DNA of 64,000 nucleotides from NCBI RefSeq assembly GCF_019931195.1, contig NZ_JAIOUO010000002.1, positions 682,001 through 746,000 on the forward strand, read 5' to 3'. Numbering within the stretch: position 1 is the first letter of the stretch; every line of letters starts with the position of its first letter. A program made the translations under genes and the position numbers. Under the pieces are notes generated by a model that did not search any database, was not told the origin of the DNA, and worked only from the letters and a program-made list of their open reading frames with translations. This document shows positions 28,801 through 36,332 of the stretch, in pieces. This DNA is from Marinobacter sp. F4216 (GTDB lineage Bacteria; Pseudomonadota; Gammaproteobacteria; Pseudomonadales; Oleiphilaceae).

Positions 28801-31800
28801 CAATTCGCCAATACTGTGTCCGATGCCTGCAGCCGGCTGAACGCCGAGTCGGTTGAGCACTTCAGCCAGGCCAAAACCGACGCAGAACAGTGCAATCTGT
28901 GTCTTCTGGGTGTCTTTTAGCGGGTCACCGGAATGGAATAGCAATTCCTTGATATCAACATTGTATTCCTGCTTCAGAATGTCGTCGCAGTGATCAATGG
29001 CTTCCCTGAACACGGGAACATGCTCATACAACCGACGTCCCATACCGGCTACCTGGCATCCCTGACCGGGGAAGGCGAAGACGATGGTGGGTTCGCCGAA
29101 CGCGGGGTCATTGTCGGCTGCGTTTTCAGAGACGTTGTTCAGTGCCTCGTTACCAACCGTTTGCAAGACGGTTTCGCGGAAAGGGAAAGCGCGACGGGAG
29201 CGAATGAGGGCAGATACCAGGTCGGCACGGGCTGCCGGGCTGCTGCATTCTTCCAGCAGGCCCCGGTGTGAGCTTATCAGAGCCGAGAGCGCCTCGGCCG
29301 AATGGGCACTGAAACAGAGCGGAACCCAGTTGGGTGTGGCTCCGAAAGTGTCGGTTGCATCGGCTTGGACGCCTTTTAGCAGAACGTGAGCGTTGGTTCC
29401 GCCAATACCAAATGAGCTCACACCGGCAATTCGCTTCTCCTTCTCGGCGTCCCATGGACTGGATGTGGCGGCAACAACAAAGGGCGTTTGTTCCAGAGCC
29501 AGTTCCGGATTGGGGGTTTCGAAATTGATGGATGGGGGAATCACACCACGGTCAATAGCCAGGGCAGATTTGATGAGGCCGACAACACCCGCCGCCGCTG
29601 TCAGGTGACCGAAATTGCTTTTGACCGAACCCAGTTTGCAGAACTGCCTGTCTGGTGTGAACTGCGAGAACGCAGAGCTCAGCGCTGTAACCTCGATGGG
29701 ATCGCCAATGGGCGTGGCGGTTCCATGGGCCTCCACATAGCCAATCTCACTCACGGTTTGCCGGGCATCTTTGATGGCTGAGAGGATGACCGACTTTTGC
29801 CCCTCAACACTCGGACCGGAGAAGCTGCCTTTTTCGGCGCCATCGTTGTTGACCCCGATACCGGTAATGGCCGCGTAGACGTAATCCCGGTCCTTCAGGG
29901 CTTCATCAAGGCGCTTGAGAACCACCATGCCGCCGCCATCGCTGAACACGGTACCGGAACTGTTGGCGTCGAATGGCCTGGTATGTCCATCCCGGGTATA
30001 AATGCTGCCTTCTTCATGTGTGTGCGGCTGCTGTTGCGGGAATGCAACCGAGGCGCCACCTGCGATGGCTATATCACAGCGTCCGTGACGGATCGCCTCG
30101 ACCGCTTCAGCAACCGCGACCAGCGAGGTCGAGCAGGCGGTATGAATGCTCAATGCGGGGCCAACCAGGTTCAGTTTATGGGCAAGGCGGGTTGCCGCGT
30201 AATCCTTTTCGTTGGCGACCATGGCCTGAAGCGGGCCGTAATCTTCAAGCTTTTCGTGATTCTTGAGTACGTTGTTGAGGTAATAGGTGTTGTTGCCGAC
30301 CCCGCAGAACACGCCGATCTTGCCGGCGAACGTTTCCGGGTCAACCCCCGCGTTTTCCAGGGCATGCCAGGCAAGCTCAAGCAGCAGCCGTTGTTGCGGG
30401 TCTACGAACTCGGCCTCGATGGGGGTGATGCCAAAAAAACGGGCGTCAAATCCGAGCGGGTCATCCAGAACCCCGCGGGCGTTTACCTGATTGGTTGAGG
30501 GATTTTCCGGCTCGAAAAAGGTGACAGTTTCCTTGCCATCCAGCAGGTTCTGCCAGAATTGCTCAATCGAGTTGGCTCCGGGAACACGAGCCGAAAGGCC
30601 AATAATGGCTACATCCCGGAGTGATTCATCCCGTGATGGGGCGTTGTTGGCCTGGGATTCGCCAGATTGAACAGCTTTGTGCCGGGAGGTTGCGTATCGA
30701 AGGAAGTGACCCGCCGTACGGTGTTGAAAGAGCGAATAGACCGGTACAGAGAGCCCTGCTTTTTCCAGGAAAGAGGCCGCGATTCGGTTTGCGGCCAAGG
30801 AGTCCATCCCCTGATCCTGAAGGTTCTGGTCTTTCATCAGGCCAGGGTGATTCAATTCGTCCCGGATAATGGACATCAATTGCTCGGATAAGACTTCGCT
30901 GCTTGTGGTCTCGGTTCGCTGCTCAGTGGTGGGTTCCAACGACTCCAGCATGGATTTCCGGTCAATCTTCCCCGACGGTGTCTTTAACAGAGCGTCAACC
31001 CAGATAAAACGGGACGGCACCATGTAGTCGGGCATGTGCGACTTGAGCTGTTTACGGATAGCGTCGTCGCTGATCTGACCGCGCTCTGCTTCGGTTACGA
31101 AGGCTATGAGTCTCTTTTGCTCACCGACTTGCTGAACGGCGACCGCGGCTTCGGAAACCAAGCCTGTATCGAGTAGTCGGACCTCTACTTCACTGAGTTC
31201 GATCCGATAACCACGGATCTTGACCTGATTGTCCATCCTGCCGTGATAGGCGTATTCTCCGTTGCTATTCACGCTCACCAGATCCCCGGTGCGATAGGCC
31301 CGCCTGGGCTCTGGTCCCTGAAGCTCAATGAAACGCTCGGCGGTCTGTTCAGGACTGTTGATGTAGCCGTCGGCAAGGACCGGACCGGCGATATAGAGTT
31401 CCCCGACATCGCCGGGCGTTACTGGTTGCTGATGGTCATCCAGTACAAGCAACTCGGCAGAGGTGATCGGGAGCCCAATCGGCGGTAGCGCCGGCCAGTT
31501 ATCAGTCGGTTGGTGCAGCTGATATTCGCTCACTACATGGGTTTCGCAGGGCCCGTACTGATTGCACAGCATGGCGTTTTCAAGACCGCTGAAGGCCGTA
31601 CGAAGTTCTTTGCTGATGACCAGTTGCTCGCCCGCAGTGATGACTTCTTTAAGGGACGAAGGATAAAGTTTCAGCCGGTTGGCCCACATCACCAGTTGCA
31701 GCAAAGCGATGTAGGGCAGGAAAATCCGCTCGATCCGGTGTTCATCAATGAACTCCAGCAGCCGCCGAAAATCCTGTTTAGTGGTGTCTTCAATCAGGTA

Positions 31801-32457
31801 GAGTGTCCCGCCCATGGCAAGGGTGGAAAAGGTTTCCTGAAAGGAGACGTCAAAGCTGAATGCGGAAAACTGCAGTGTCCGGTAACGGGCCTCTGGTTCG
31901 TATCGCTCATTCTGCCACGCAATCAGATTATCCAGTGTTCCATGATTCATCAGCACACCCTTGGGCGTGCCTGTAGACCCGGATGTGTAGATCACGTAGG
32001 CGCTGGAGTCCGGAGTAATGTTGGCCGTGCCCGCGTCGACATCCGAAGGCCCGGAAAAGGAAAGTTCGCCTAGATCGAGGTGATCGCCAACGGTAGAGCG
32101 AAAGTCGTCATTGTCGGAGATGGTCAGCGCAACCTGAGCATGACTGACCATGTAATCCAGTCTGTCTGCCGGATAGAGCGGGTCGAGCGGGAGATAAGGG
32201 CTGCCGTGGCGCAAAATAGCGATGATGGCCGTGATTGCCAATTCGCGGTCGTGAGCATGGATGGCGATGGGCAAACCCGGCTTAACGCCCATCCGCTGAA
32301 TCCGGGCCTGAATAACCCGCGCATTATCTAACAGTTCTGCGTAACTGATGAACTTGCCCCGGAACCACAGTGCAGGGTTGCCAGCAAATGCCTCGGCATT
32401 TTGTTCGAATTTTGCAAGAAAACTGGCCGCGCTGCGGGAAGACACCTTTGGAATCAT
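25870..32457 (-). CDS. hybrid PKS-NRPS, A-T-KS-AT-T-aminotransferase
   Basis: 2195 aa. A (1-505) has YTSGSTGTPKG; its pocket code D-V-Q-I-I-A-Q-V-V-K differs from the GrsB/TycB proline code by two residues. T1 has GMDSL with Ser553. KS (615-1035) has HTACSTS (Cys775), EAHGTAT (His911) and NFGHLT (His951), an intact triad. AT (1120-1450) has GHSIGE (Ser1215) and HAFH at 1311-1314, the malonyl-CoA type. T2 has LGLDSL with Ser1542. A P/Q-rich linker leads to a PLP aminotransferase (1700-2145) with Lys1980. No KR, DH or ER. It would load proline, extend with malonate and aminate the beta-keto group. Start at ATG 32457 with AGGAAGG 7 bases upstream. First gene of the operon. Confidence 0.9.
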   Translation of the reverse strand: MIPKVSSRSAASFLAKFEQNAEAFAGNPALWFRGKFISYAELLDNARVIQARIQRMGVKPGLPIAIHAHDRELAITAIIAILRHGSPYLPLDPLYPADRLDYMVSHAQVALTISDNDDFRSTVGDHLDLGELSFSGPSDVDAGTANITPDSSAYVIYTSGSTGTPKGVLMNHGTLDNLIAWQNERYEPEARYRTLQFSAFSFDVSFQETFSTLAMGGTLYLIEDTTKQDFRRLLEFIDEHRIERIFLPYIALLQLVMWANRLKLYPSSLKEVITAGEQLVISKELRTAFSGLENAMLCNQYGPCETHVVSEYQLHQPTDNWPALPPIGLPITSAELLVLDDHQQPVTPGDVGELYIAGPVLADGYINSPEQTAERFIELQGPEPRRAYRTGDLVSVNSNGEYAYHGRMDNQVKIRGYRIELSEVEVRLLDTGLVSEAAVAVQQVGEQKRLIAFVTEAERGQISDDAIRKQLKSHMPDYMVPSRFIWVDALLKTPSGKIDRKSMLESLEPTTEQRTETTSSEVLSEQLMSIIRDELNHPGLMKDQNLQDQGMDSLAANRIAASFLEKAGLSVPVYSLFQHRTAGHFLRYATSRHKAVQSGESQANNAPSRDESLRDVAIIGLSARVPGANSIEQFWQNLLDGKETVTFFEPENPSTNQVNARGVLDDPLGFDARFFGITPIEAEFVDPQQRLLLELAWHALENAGVDPETFAGKIGVFCGVGNNTYYLNNVLKNHEKLEDYGPLQAMVANEKDYAATRLAHKLNLVGPALSIHTACSTSLVAVAEAVEAIRHGRCDIAIAGGASVAFPQQQPHTHEEGSIYTRDGHTRPFDANSSGTVFSDGGGMVVLKRLDEALKDRDYVYAAITGIGVNNDGAEKGSFSGPSVEGQKSVILSAIKDARQTVSEIGYVEAHGTATPIGDPIEVTALSSAFSQFTPDRQFCKLGSVKSNFGHLTAAAGVVGLIKSALAIDRGVIPPSINFETPNPELALEQTPFVVAATSSPWDAEKEKRIAGVSSFGIGGTNAHVLLKGVQADATDTFGATPNWVPLCFSAHSAEALSALISSHRGLLEECSSPAARADLVSALIRSRRAFPFRETVLQTVGNEALNNVSENAADNDPAFGEPTIVFAFPGQGCQVAGMGRRLYEHVPVFREAIDHCDDILKQEYNVDIKELLFHSGDPLKDTQKTQIALFCVGFGLAEVLNRLGVQPAAGIGHSIGELVAATVAGVFDLPTALRVVLTRGEVMQAQPPGSMMAVRADIDELTPLLPAGVVIAAENTEGSVTLSGESEAIKAFGKILEQQGIKYRELNTSHAFHSPSMDGASKAFAERLEDIELHPPRFRFISCVSGDWITDGQATDIHYWARQIRQPVQFRKGCQTLGELNQLVVLECGPQGTVCGMAMQNLAEKSDVVLVPLVADAGDDEKELASFSTGLGKAWCAGVDMDWPCGEFPPSLRSSLPQYPFQHKTFVIEPLAEAVVPGPSESYSPTQPDFAAAIPDSPSLTGQNMNDAIKEQLRTLFSDISGIDLSQADGEATFFELGLDSLLLTQSTLKLKKKFKVNLTFRQLLNDCGSLDKLTDYLIKEGVTAGTPQAAPAPQASQSMQQGGELPGTPPGQIPPGIMNTPQPAMAQAPSGDIQALLQQQMQIMQGQLAVLSSLASQGPLPVTPASSDSGKVSQTRSSHEGLKPFGAGTRINVKRSNDMTPVQKQNFDHLSERYNQRFARSKQFAQDNRKQLADPRVVSGFRTVIKEVIYPIVVERSEGPYLWDIDGGKLIDVTCGFGSNFFGNSAPFIKEAIARQLDTGYEIGPQHPLVAEASRLFCQVTGNERVAFCNTGSEAVLGAMRLARTVTAKEKVVLFENDYHGIHDDVIVTRGSNGYAVPAAAGIPDSAVENMIVLDYGSDESLDYIREHADEIAAILVEPVQSRHPSLQPKAFLEKARTLCTEQGIALIFDEVITGFRIHARGAQGYYGIDADICTYGKIVGGGLPIGAISGKAGFMDALDGGQWQFGDDSSPEVGVTYFAGTFVRHPLVLSAAVAVLRRLVEEPELQSILNDRADRMVEEINQYARMIGAPLKIENCGSMCKIKIPQDIAFEELIYILLREKGIHVWDARPMFITTAHTDEDIQSIIQAFKEAMDDMIAMEFFPVTEDPTKVSMTESQKPPVEGARLGRDENGKAAWFVPSRTNKNQFEKWAG

Positions 32458-32550
32458 CTCGTCGCCTTCCTTAGATAGAGAATACCGATACAAACTCGGT
32501 TGAACTCCGTACCGAGAATCCGCGCTTCACCCGGGTAGAATAGCTGGGGT

Positions 32551-32586
32551 GTTACAGTATGTTAAATTAGCATAACCAAGTGTAAC
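32551..32586. promoter_or_regulatory. bipartite dyad between the PPTase and NRPS genes
   Basis: GTTACA (32551-32556) and TGTAAC (32581-32586) are perfect inverted arms around centre 32568.5. A second pair, GTTA (32561-32564) and TAAC (32573-32576), shares exactly the same centre, giving each arm the form GTTA-N6-GTTA. It lies about 95-130 bases before the PKS-NRPS start, where an operator would act. TTACAC and CATACT on the minus strand, 18 bases apart, could be its -35 and -10. No regulator gene is adjacent. Confidence 0.42.
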
Positions 32587-32644
32587 GGACCATGTGGCGT
32601 GGCGTTTAGCTACTCAGTGAGAAAATCTGATTTACCGCAATTAT

Positions 32645-33289
32645 TCAGGCAAAACTGGCGGTCAGAAGGCCCAGTTCGGTTGGCAGCACAAGGCAAGGCA
32701 CGGCGGCGGGCAGGCTTGGCACCTCAGCAACGAGCCTATCCCCCTGATTCTTCAGTCGAATATCGAGCATTTCAAGATAAGAGCCGAGTTCGGGCGACGC
32801 CACCTTGACGACGGATTCCTTAACAGAGAAAGCCAGGGCGCTGGGAGGATGATCTGGATACATGGCTCGCAACAGCTCTGATTCATGGGAATTGAGAATG
32901 AGGGCCGTAAGATCGTCAGTGACGGTGGAGGGGTCCTCCAGGAGGTCGATGCCCAGTTGGCGTAGGGGAGGGCAGTAGGCAACGGCAGCCAGAGCATGGA
33001 CCTGGCCATGAGAGATTGAGCCAGTGATGCCATCGGGCCAGAGCGGATTGCCAACGGCCCCCCTAAGGACGGGGGCCGGAGGAAGCCCTGCACGCATCAT
33101 GGCTTGTCGGGCCAAACGTCTACCGGTGAAAAATTCGGTTCTTCGTTTGGGGACAGCGTTTCGAACGAGCTCTCGCTCTTGTTCATAGTCACTTTCATCG
33201 CCGCAAAGCGCGCCAGAGGCCACAAAGACGGGTGCTCCGACAAGCGCGCTGAGGCGCTTTTCGATGTGATCTGTGCTATAGCTGATCAT
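32645..33289 (-). CDS. Sfp/EntD-type 4'-phosphopantetheinyl transferase
   Basis: 214 aa. Family motifs in order: RRTEFFTGRRLARQAM (P1a region, with the F-x-x-G-R-x-x-A pattern), WPDGITGSISHG (G-S-I-S-H), LGIDLLEDPS (the metal-binding G-I-D, slightly altered after the D) and FSVKESVVK (the F-S-x-K-E-S-x-x-K signature). It transfers phosphopantetheine from CoA to the Ser of carrier domains. Four such domains lie in the two downstream megasynthases, which makes them the obvious substrates. It is on the same strand as the NRPS operon, 187 bases upstream, with a dyad in between. ATG start without an obvious ribosome-binding site. Divergent from the GNAT gene 108 bases away. Confidence 0.88.
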   Translation of the reverse strand: MISYSTDHIEKRLSALVGAPVFVASGALCGDESDYEQERELVRNAVPKRRTEFFTGRRLARQAMMRAGLPPAPVLRGAVGNPLWPDGITGSISHGQVHALAAVAYCPPLRQLGIDLLEDPSTVTDDLTALILNSHESELLRAMYPDHPPSALAFSVKESVVKVASPELGSYLEMLDIRLKNQGDRLVAEVPSLPAAVPCLVLPTELGLLTASFA

Positions 33290-33397
33290 AAGGAATCAGT
33301 TGCTGGGCCATCTGTTTTGCCGCTTTTTTGGGGCGACTGGACTGTTCGTTGGGCGCTTTGCTCATTATGGCAACGGGACCAAGAGGACGCAGGGACA

Positions 33398-34006
33398 TTG
33401 AGCACATTAAGGCGTTGGCTAGGGACGGGCAAGCGTTGGTTTAACCGGCGTGTTGAATTCAAGATCGGCACCATGATGCAGCAGCCGGTAGTAAGGGATT
33501 CGTCACGATCGGACGACCGGTGCCGTTTTGTCCGGACACAGACCCACCGGGCGGGCTTGCCTTTTTCTCTCAAGGAGTTTGAGAAACGCAGCCAGCAGGG
33601 CAATTTCCTGTACGAGCTTTTTGTGGACGGGAATCCGGTCTCTTACGGCTGGGTGGCCGGGCCTGGTGCGCAGGTTGGCATTCTTCACGAATTAAATATG
33701 CGCGTTCCTGAGCACGCGCTATACATCTGGGACTGTGCAACACCCGAAGAGCATCGGGGTAAAGGCTATTTCCAGACCCTTCTCCGCTCGATGATGCAGT
33801 CTCAAGGAGTAGAGACCAACGTTGCTCTGGTCGCAGTGGACAGCAATAACACCGCGTCCAAAGCGGCGCTGAAGAAAGTGGGGTTTCAGCCTCTGTTTAC
33901 TTACTGGAGTTTTCGGGTTTTTGGCAGGGTTGTTCTCAGTTTGGCTTTAAAGGATGGAAGGCTGACCTGGGCCCAACCTCAATTTGACCAGCTTCAGTTT
34001 AGCTAG
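33398..34006 (+). CDS. GNAT-family N-acetyltransferase
   Basis: About 202 aa. The acetyl-CoA loop is HRGKGYFQTLL (R/Q-x-x-G-x-G/Y), after IWDCATPEE and before the AVDSNNTASKAALKKVGFQ strand-helix, a normal GNAT ending (N-x-x-S-x-x-x-x-K-x-G-F). The substrate is not readable; the gene opens a plus-strand run with a hydroxylase-like, an acyltransferase-like and a formyltransferase gene, so a tailoring role on EPS or on the NRPS product is possible. The open frame extends back to 33104, but that part overlaps the PPTase gene antisense. The TTG at 33398, with GGGA close upstream, is the best start, and the first in-frame ATG is at 33473. Confidence 0.65.
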   Translation: MSTLRRWLGTGKRWFNRRVEFKIGTMMQQPVVRDSSRSDDRCRFVRTQTHRAGLPFSLKEFEKRSQQGNFLYELFVDGNPVSYGWVAGPGAQVGILHELNMRVPEHALYIWDCATPEEHRGKGYFQTLLRSMMQSQGVETNVALVAVDSNNTASKAALKKVGFQPLFTYWSFRVFGRVVLSLALKDGRLTWAQPQFDQLQFS

Positions 34007-34210
34007 TTAAACGTTCTTTCCTCCCGTTTTTAAAAGTGCAGTAAGAAATTAACTATATTGGGTATGGGCGCCGGGACCGCTGCGCCTTGCGGCTTCTTGG
34101 GGCATGGCCTATACCCTAATGGAATCGGCGTTGTTAACGGAGTCACATCTTTTGGTGTCGGCGAAGACTCCGAATAATGCTGCAATGGTTCGGTGAAAAG
34201 GGACCTCAAA

Positions 34211-35065
34211 ATGGACTTGTTCGACCTCGCAGGCTCAGAAGCCATTGAATCCATACCTTTCCCAACATCAGAAGACGGCTTGCTTCCCTATATCCAGGAG
34301 CGCAGGCCGGTTCTTTTGAACGGGATACGGGAAGCATTGCCCTTCACCCGTGAGTGGGACTACGACTACTTTAAACACCATTTACAAAGTATTCGGGTCC
34401 AGAGAAAGTCAGAGGATGGCATTTTTCACTATCTAGGTTTTGAGCGTATTCCAATGGATGATTTTGATCAGATGATGGAAACGACTCATGACGGGTATGC
34501 GCTGGAACCACTGAAGGGCAGAGGGGTTTCTGATGATCTGCCGCCTGAAATCGATGTTTCGTTACCTCCGTTTGTGCCGGAAGAGGGGTTTCGAGTATCG
34601 AATCTGTACGTTGGGCCGGGGAAAAATACCTCGCTTCTGCATTATGACGAGACTCACAGCCTGCTGATGATGCTGGAGGGCCGTAAGCGGTTCATTTTGT
34701 TTTCACCGGAACAGAGTGACTGCATGTATGCCTACAGCCCGTTCAGCCTGAAAGCGATTCGCGAGAACCGTGTGGTGGACAGCAAAGTGAATTGTGCAGC
34801 ACCGGATCTGGAGAGTTTTCCCAAGCTAGGTCAGGCTCGCGGGTTGGCCGGCTGGCTTGAGGAAGGGCAGGCGTTGTTCATTCCGGCCGGCACCTGGCAC
34901 TACATTCAGGCCGAGGGGCGCAACGTCTCCGTGAATTATTTCTGGATGCAGAACAGTCTCACACATTGGCTTCACCAACCCTTGCTCAACTTCTGGATCA
35001 AGCGTCGGGCTATCGATGTGCTGGATACGCTTCGCAAGGTCAAGCACAAGCTATCAGCCGCCTAG
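34211..35065 (+). CDS. cupin-like/JmjC-type Fe(II)/2-oxoglutarate oxygenase
   Basis: 284 aa from ATG 34211 (ribosome-binding site AAAGGGAC about 8 bases upstream); a GTG at 34193 is in frame but has no site. The double-stranded beta-helix core has LLHYDETHSLLMMLEGRKRFILFSP: H-x-D (HYD) with the K-R-F-I-L-F-S-P strand typical of Cupin_8/JmjC hydroxylases. The distal His follows in FIPAGTWHYIQ. Together these give the H-x-D...H iron facial triad. Such enzymes hydroxylate peptides, proteins or small molecules. It is followed 15 bases later by the acyltransferase-like gene, with translation likely coupled. Target unknown; an amino-acid residue on the NRPS product or a carrier-bound intermediate fits the neighbourhood. 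Confidence 0.78.
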   Translation: MDLFDLAGSEAIESIPFPTSEDGLLPYIQERRPVLLNGIREALPFTREWDYDYFKHHLQSIRVQRKSEDGIFHYLGFERIPMDDFDQMMETTHDGYALEPLKGRGVSDDLPPEIDVSLPPFVPEEGFRVSNLYVGPGKNTSLLHYDETHSLLMMLEGRKRFILFSPEQSDCMYAYSPFSLKAIRENRVVDSKVNCAAPDLESFPKLGQARGLAGWLEEGQALFIPAGTWHYIQAEGRNVSVNYFWMQNSLTHWLHQPLLNFWIKRRAIDVLDTLRKVKHKLSAA

Positions 35066-35080
35066 GCAAGGAGTCATCTC

Positions 35081-36316
35081 TTGCAAGAACGCATTCCGGT
35101 TGGTTTTTCCAGCCCTGAAACCTCTGGCGGCCACCGATCCGTTGCGCTGGTTTCGGGCCTTCTCCAGACTGGTCCGGAAATCGCGTTACGAGTGGTGTGC
35201 TCGCTCGATGATTTTGCTCGGGTGGCCGGTGAATGGGATGAATTTCTGAATAGGCTGGATCCCGTGCCTTTACCTCTGATGTCCTTCTGGCTTTCGTCCT
35301 GGTGGAAAGCGTTTGGGCAGGACAGAGGCATGGAAATGGAGTTCCGGTGTGCCTATCAAGGAGGCCGGCTCGTTGGGATTGCACCTCTCGTGCGCCAGGT
35401 GCAGCGTCACAGGGGCGTTCCCGTCACCCTGCTCAAGCTCGCTGCCAATGGTCATTCTCCCTACTCGGCCATCGTTGTTGATTCTGATCTGTCCGCCGCT
35501 GATCGAGATGTGACCTTCAGGTTACTGTCGCATGTGGCTCCCAGGGAACTGGGATTGTTTTTCAAGATTGACCAGAGCAGTGCGCTAAAAGCGTTCCTGC
35601 TGGCGGACACCTCCGGATTTTCCGAGAGAGTCGGCCAAAAGCCGAGCATACGAACACCCATCGTTAATATTGATCAGCCCTGGGATGATTTTTATCGATC
35701 AAGGCCCCGAACGCTGAAGAAGAGTGTGAACCACAAGCTTAACCGGTTTAAAAATCACGCGGGGTTATCGGTGAACGCTGAGCCGATTACCCGTGTGGAT
35801 CAGAGATTGGTTAGCGAACTCGTGACGATTTCCTCCAGGAGCTGGAAGTCGACCATTGGCAATGATCTGGGATCAAACCTGAAGAGTCGCCAGTTTCTGT
35901 TGAATCTTATCGAGAAGCTTGGGCCATCGGGATGCATTACCGGATGGATTGCTCGTGATAGGGAGCGACCGGTGGCGTTCGAGTTACATTTGACCTTCGA
36001 CGGCGTCGTTTATCCGATTCGGGCTGATTACGATCAGGAGTACAGGGCAGTTTCCCCAGGCTCGGTACTGGAATATACCGCGCTGAAGCACCTTTTTGAC
36101 GACGGAACCTGCCGACAGTACTACACCTGCGCCGACGATTACTGGTACCTCAGTCATTGGGCTACCGACTACAAGGATCTCTGTACCATCGAACTGTATG
36201 GTGACAGCGTAAAGCTTCGGGCCCTGCACTTTCTGGAATATCGCGTCATTCCTAAACTCAAGCCTTTTATCAAGCCATTACGAAGCACCGGAACCGGGTC
36301 TGGCAAACACGGATGA
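35081..36316 (+). CDS. GNAT_6/BioF2-like acyltransferase
   Basis: 411 aa. It has the two-GNAT-fold layout of FemAB/BioF2-like proteins. The central part is LPLMSFWLSSWWKAFGQ (the S/F-W-x-x-W entry motif), PVTLLKLAANGHSPYSAIVVD and RPRTLKKSVNHKLNRF. The C-terminal fold has ARDRERPVAFELHLTFDGVVYP and DQEYRAVSPGSVLEY (the P-G-x-x-L/V motif). Such proteins transfer acyl or aminoacyl groups; a FemAB-like member is a common neighbour of exosortase A genes. The TTG start at 35081 has AAGGAG 8 bases upstream and follows the oxygenase gene by 15 bases. The formyltransferase gene follows after 16 bases. The donor (acyl-CoA or an aminoacyl carrier) cannot be told; a link to the NRPS product is speculation. 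Confidence 0.72.
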   Translation: MQERIPVGFSSPETSGGHRSVALVSGLLQTGPEIALRVVCSLDDFARVAGEWDEFLNRLDPVPLPLMSFWLSSWWKAFGQDRGMEMEFRCAYQGGRLVGIAPLVRQVQRHRGVPVTLLKLAANGHSPYSAIVVDSDLSAADRDVTFRLLSHVAPRELGLFFKIDQSSALKAFLLADTSGFSERVGQKPSIRTPIVNIDQPWDDFYRSRPRTLKKSVNHKLNRFKNHAGLSVNAEPITRVDQRLVSELVTISSRSWKSTIGNDLGSNLKSRQFLLNLIEKLGPSGCITGWIARDRERPVAFELHLTFDGVVYPIRADYDQEYRAVSPGSVLEYTALKHLFDDGTCRQYYTCADDYWYLSHWATDYKDLCTIELYGDSVKLRALHFLEYRVIPKLKPFIKPLRSTGTGSGKHG

Positions 36317-36332
36317 ACAGGGAGGAAGGGCG

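Noticed and set aside
29797-30498. 233-codon plus-strand frame opposite the KS domain
   Set aside because: Antisense shadow of a strongly conserved coding region; many similar shadows occur across both megasynthase genes.
34060-34115. Hairpin after the GNAT gene (CCGC...GCGG)
   Set aside because: Short stem and no T tract; not a convincing terminator.
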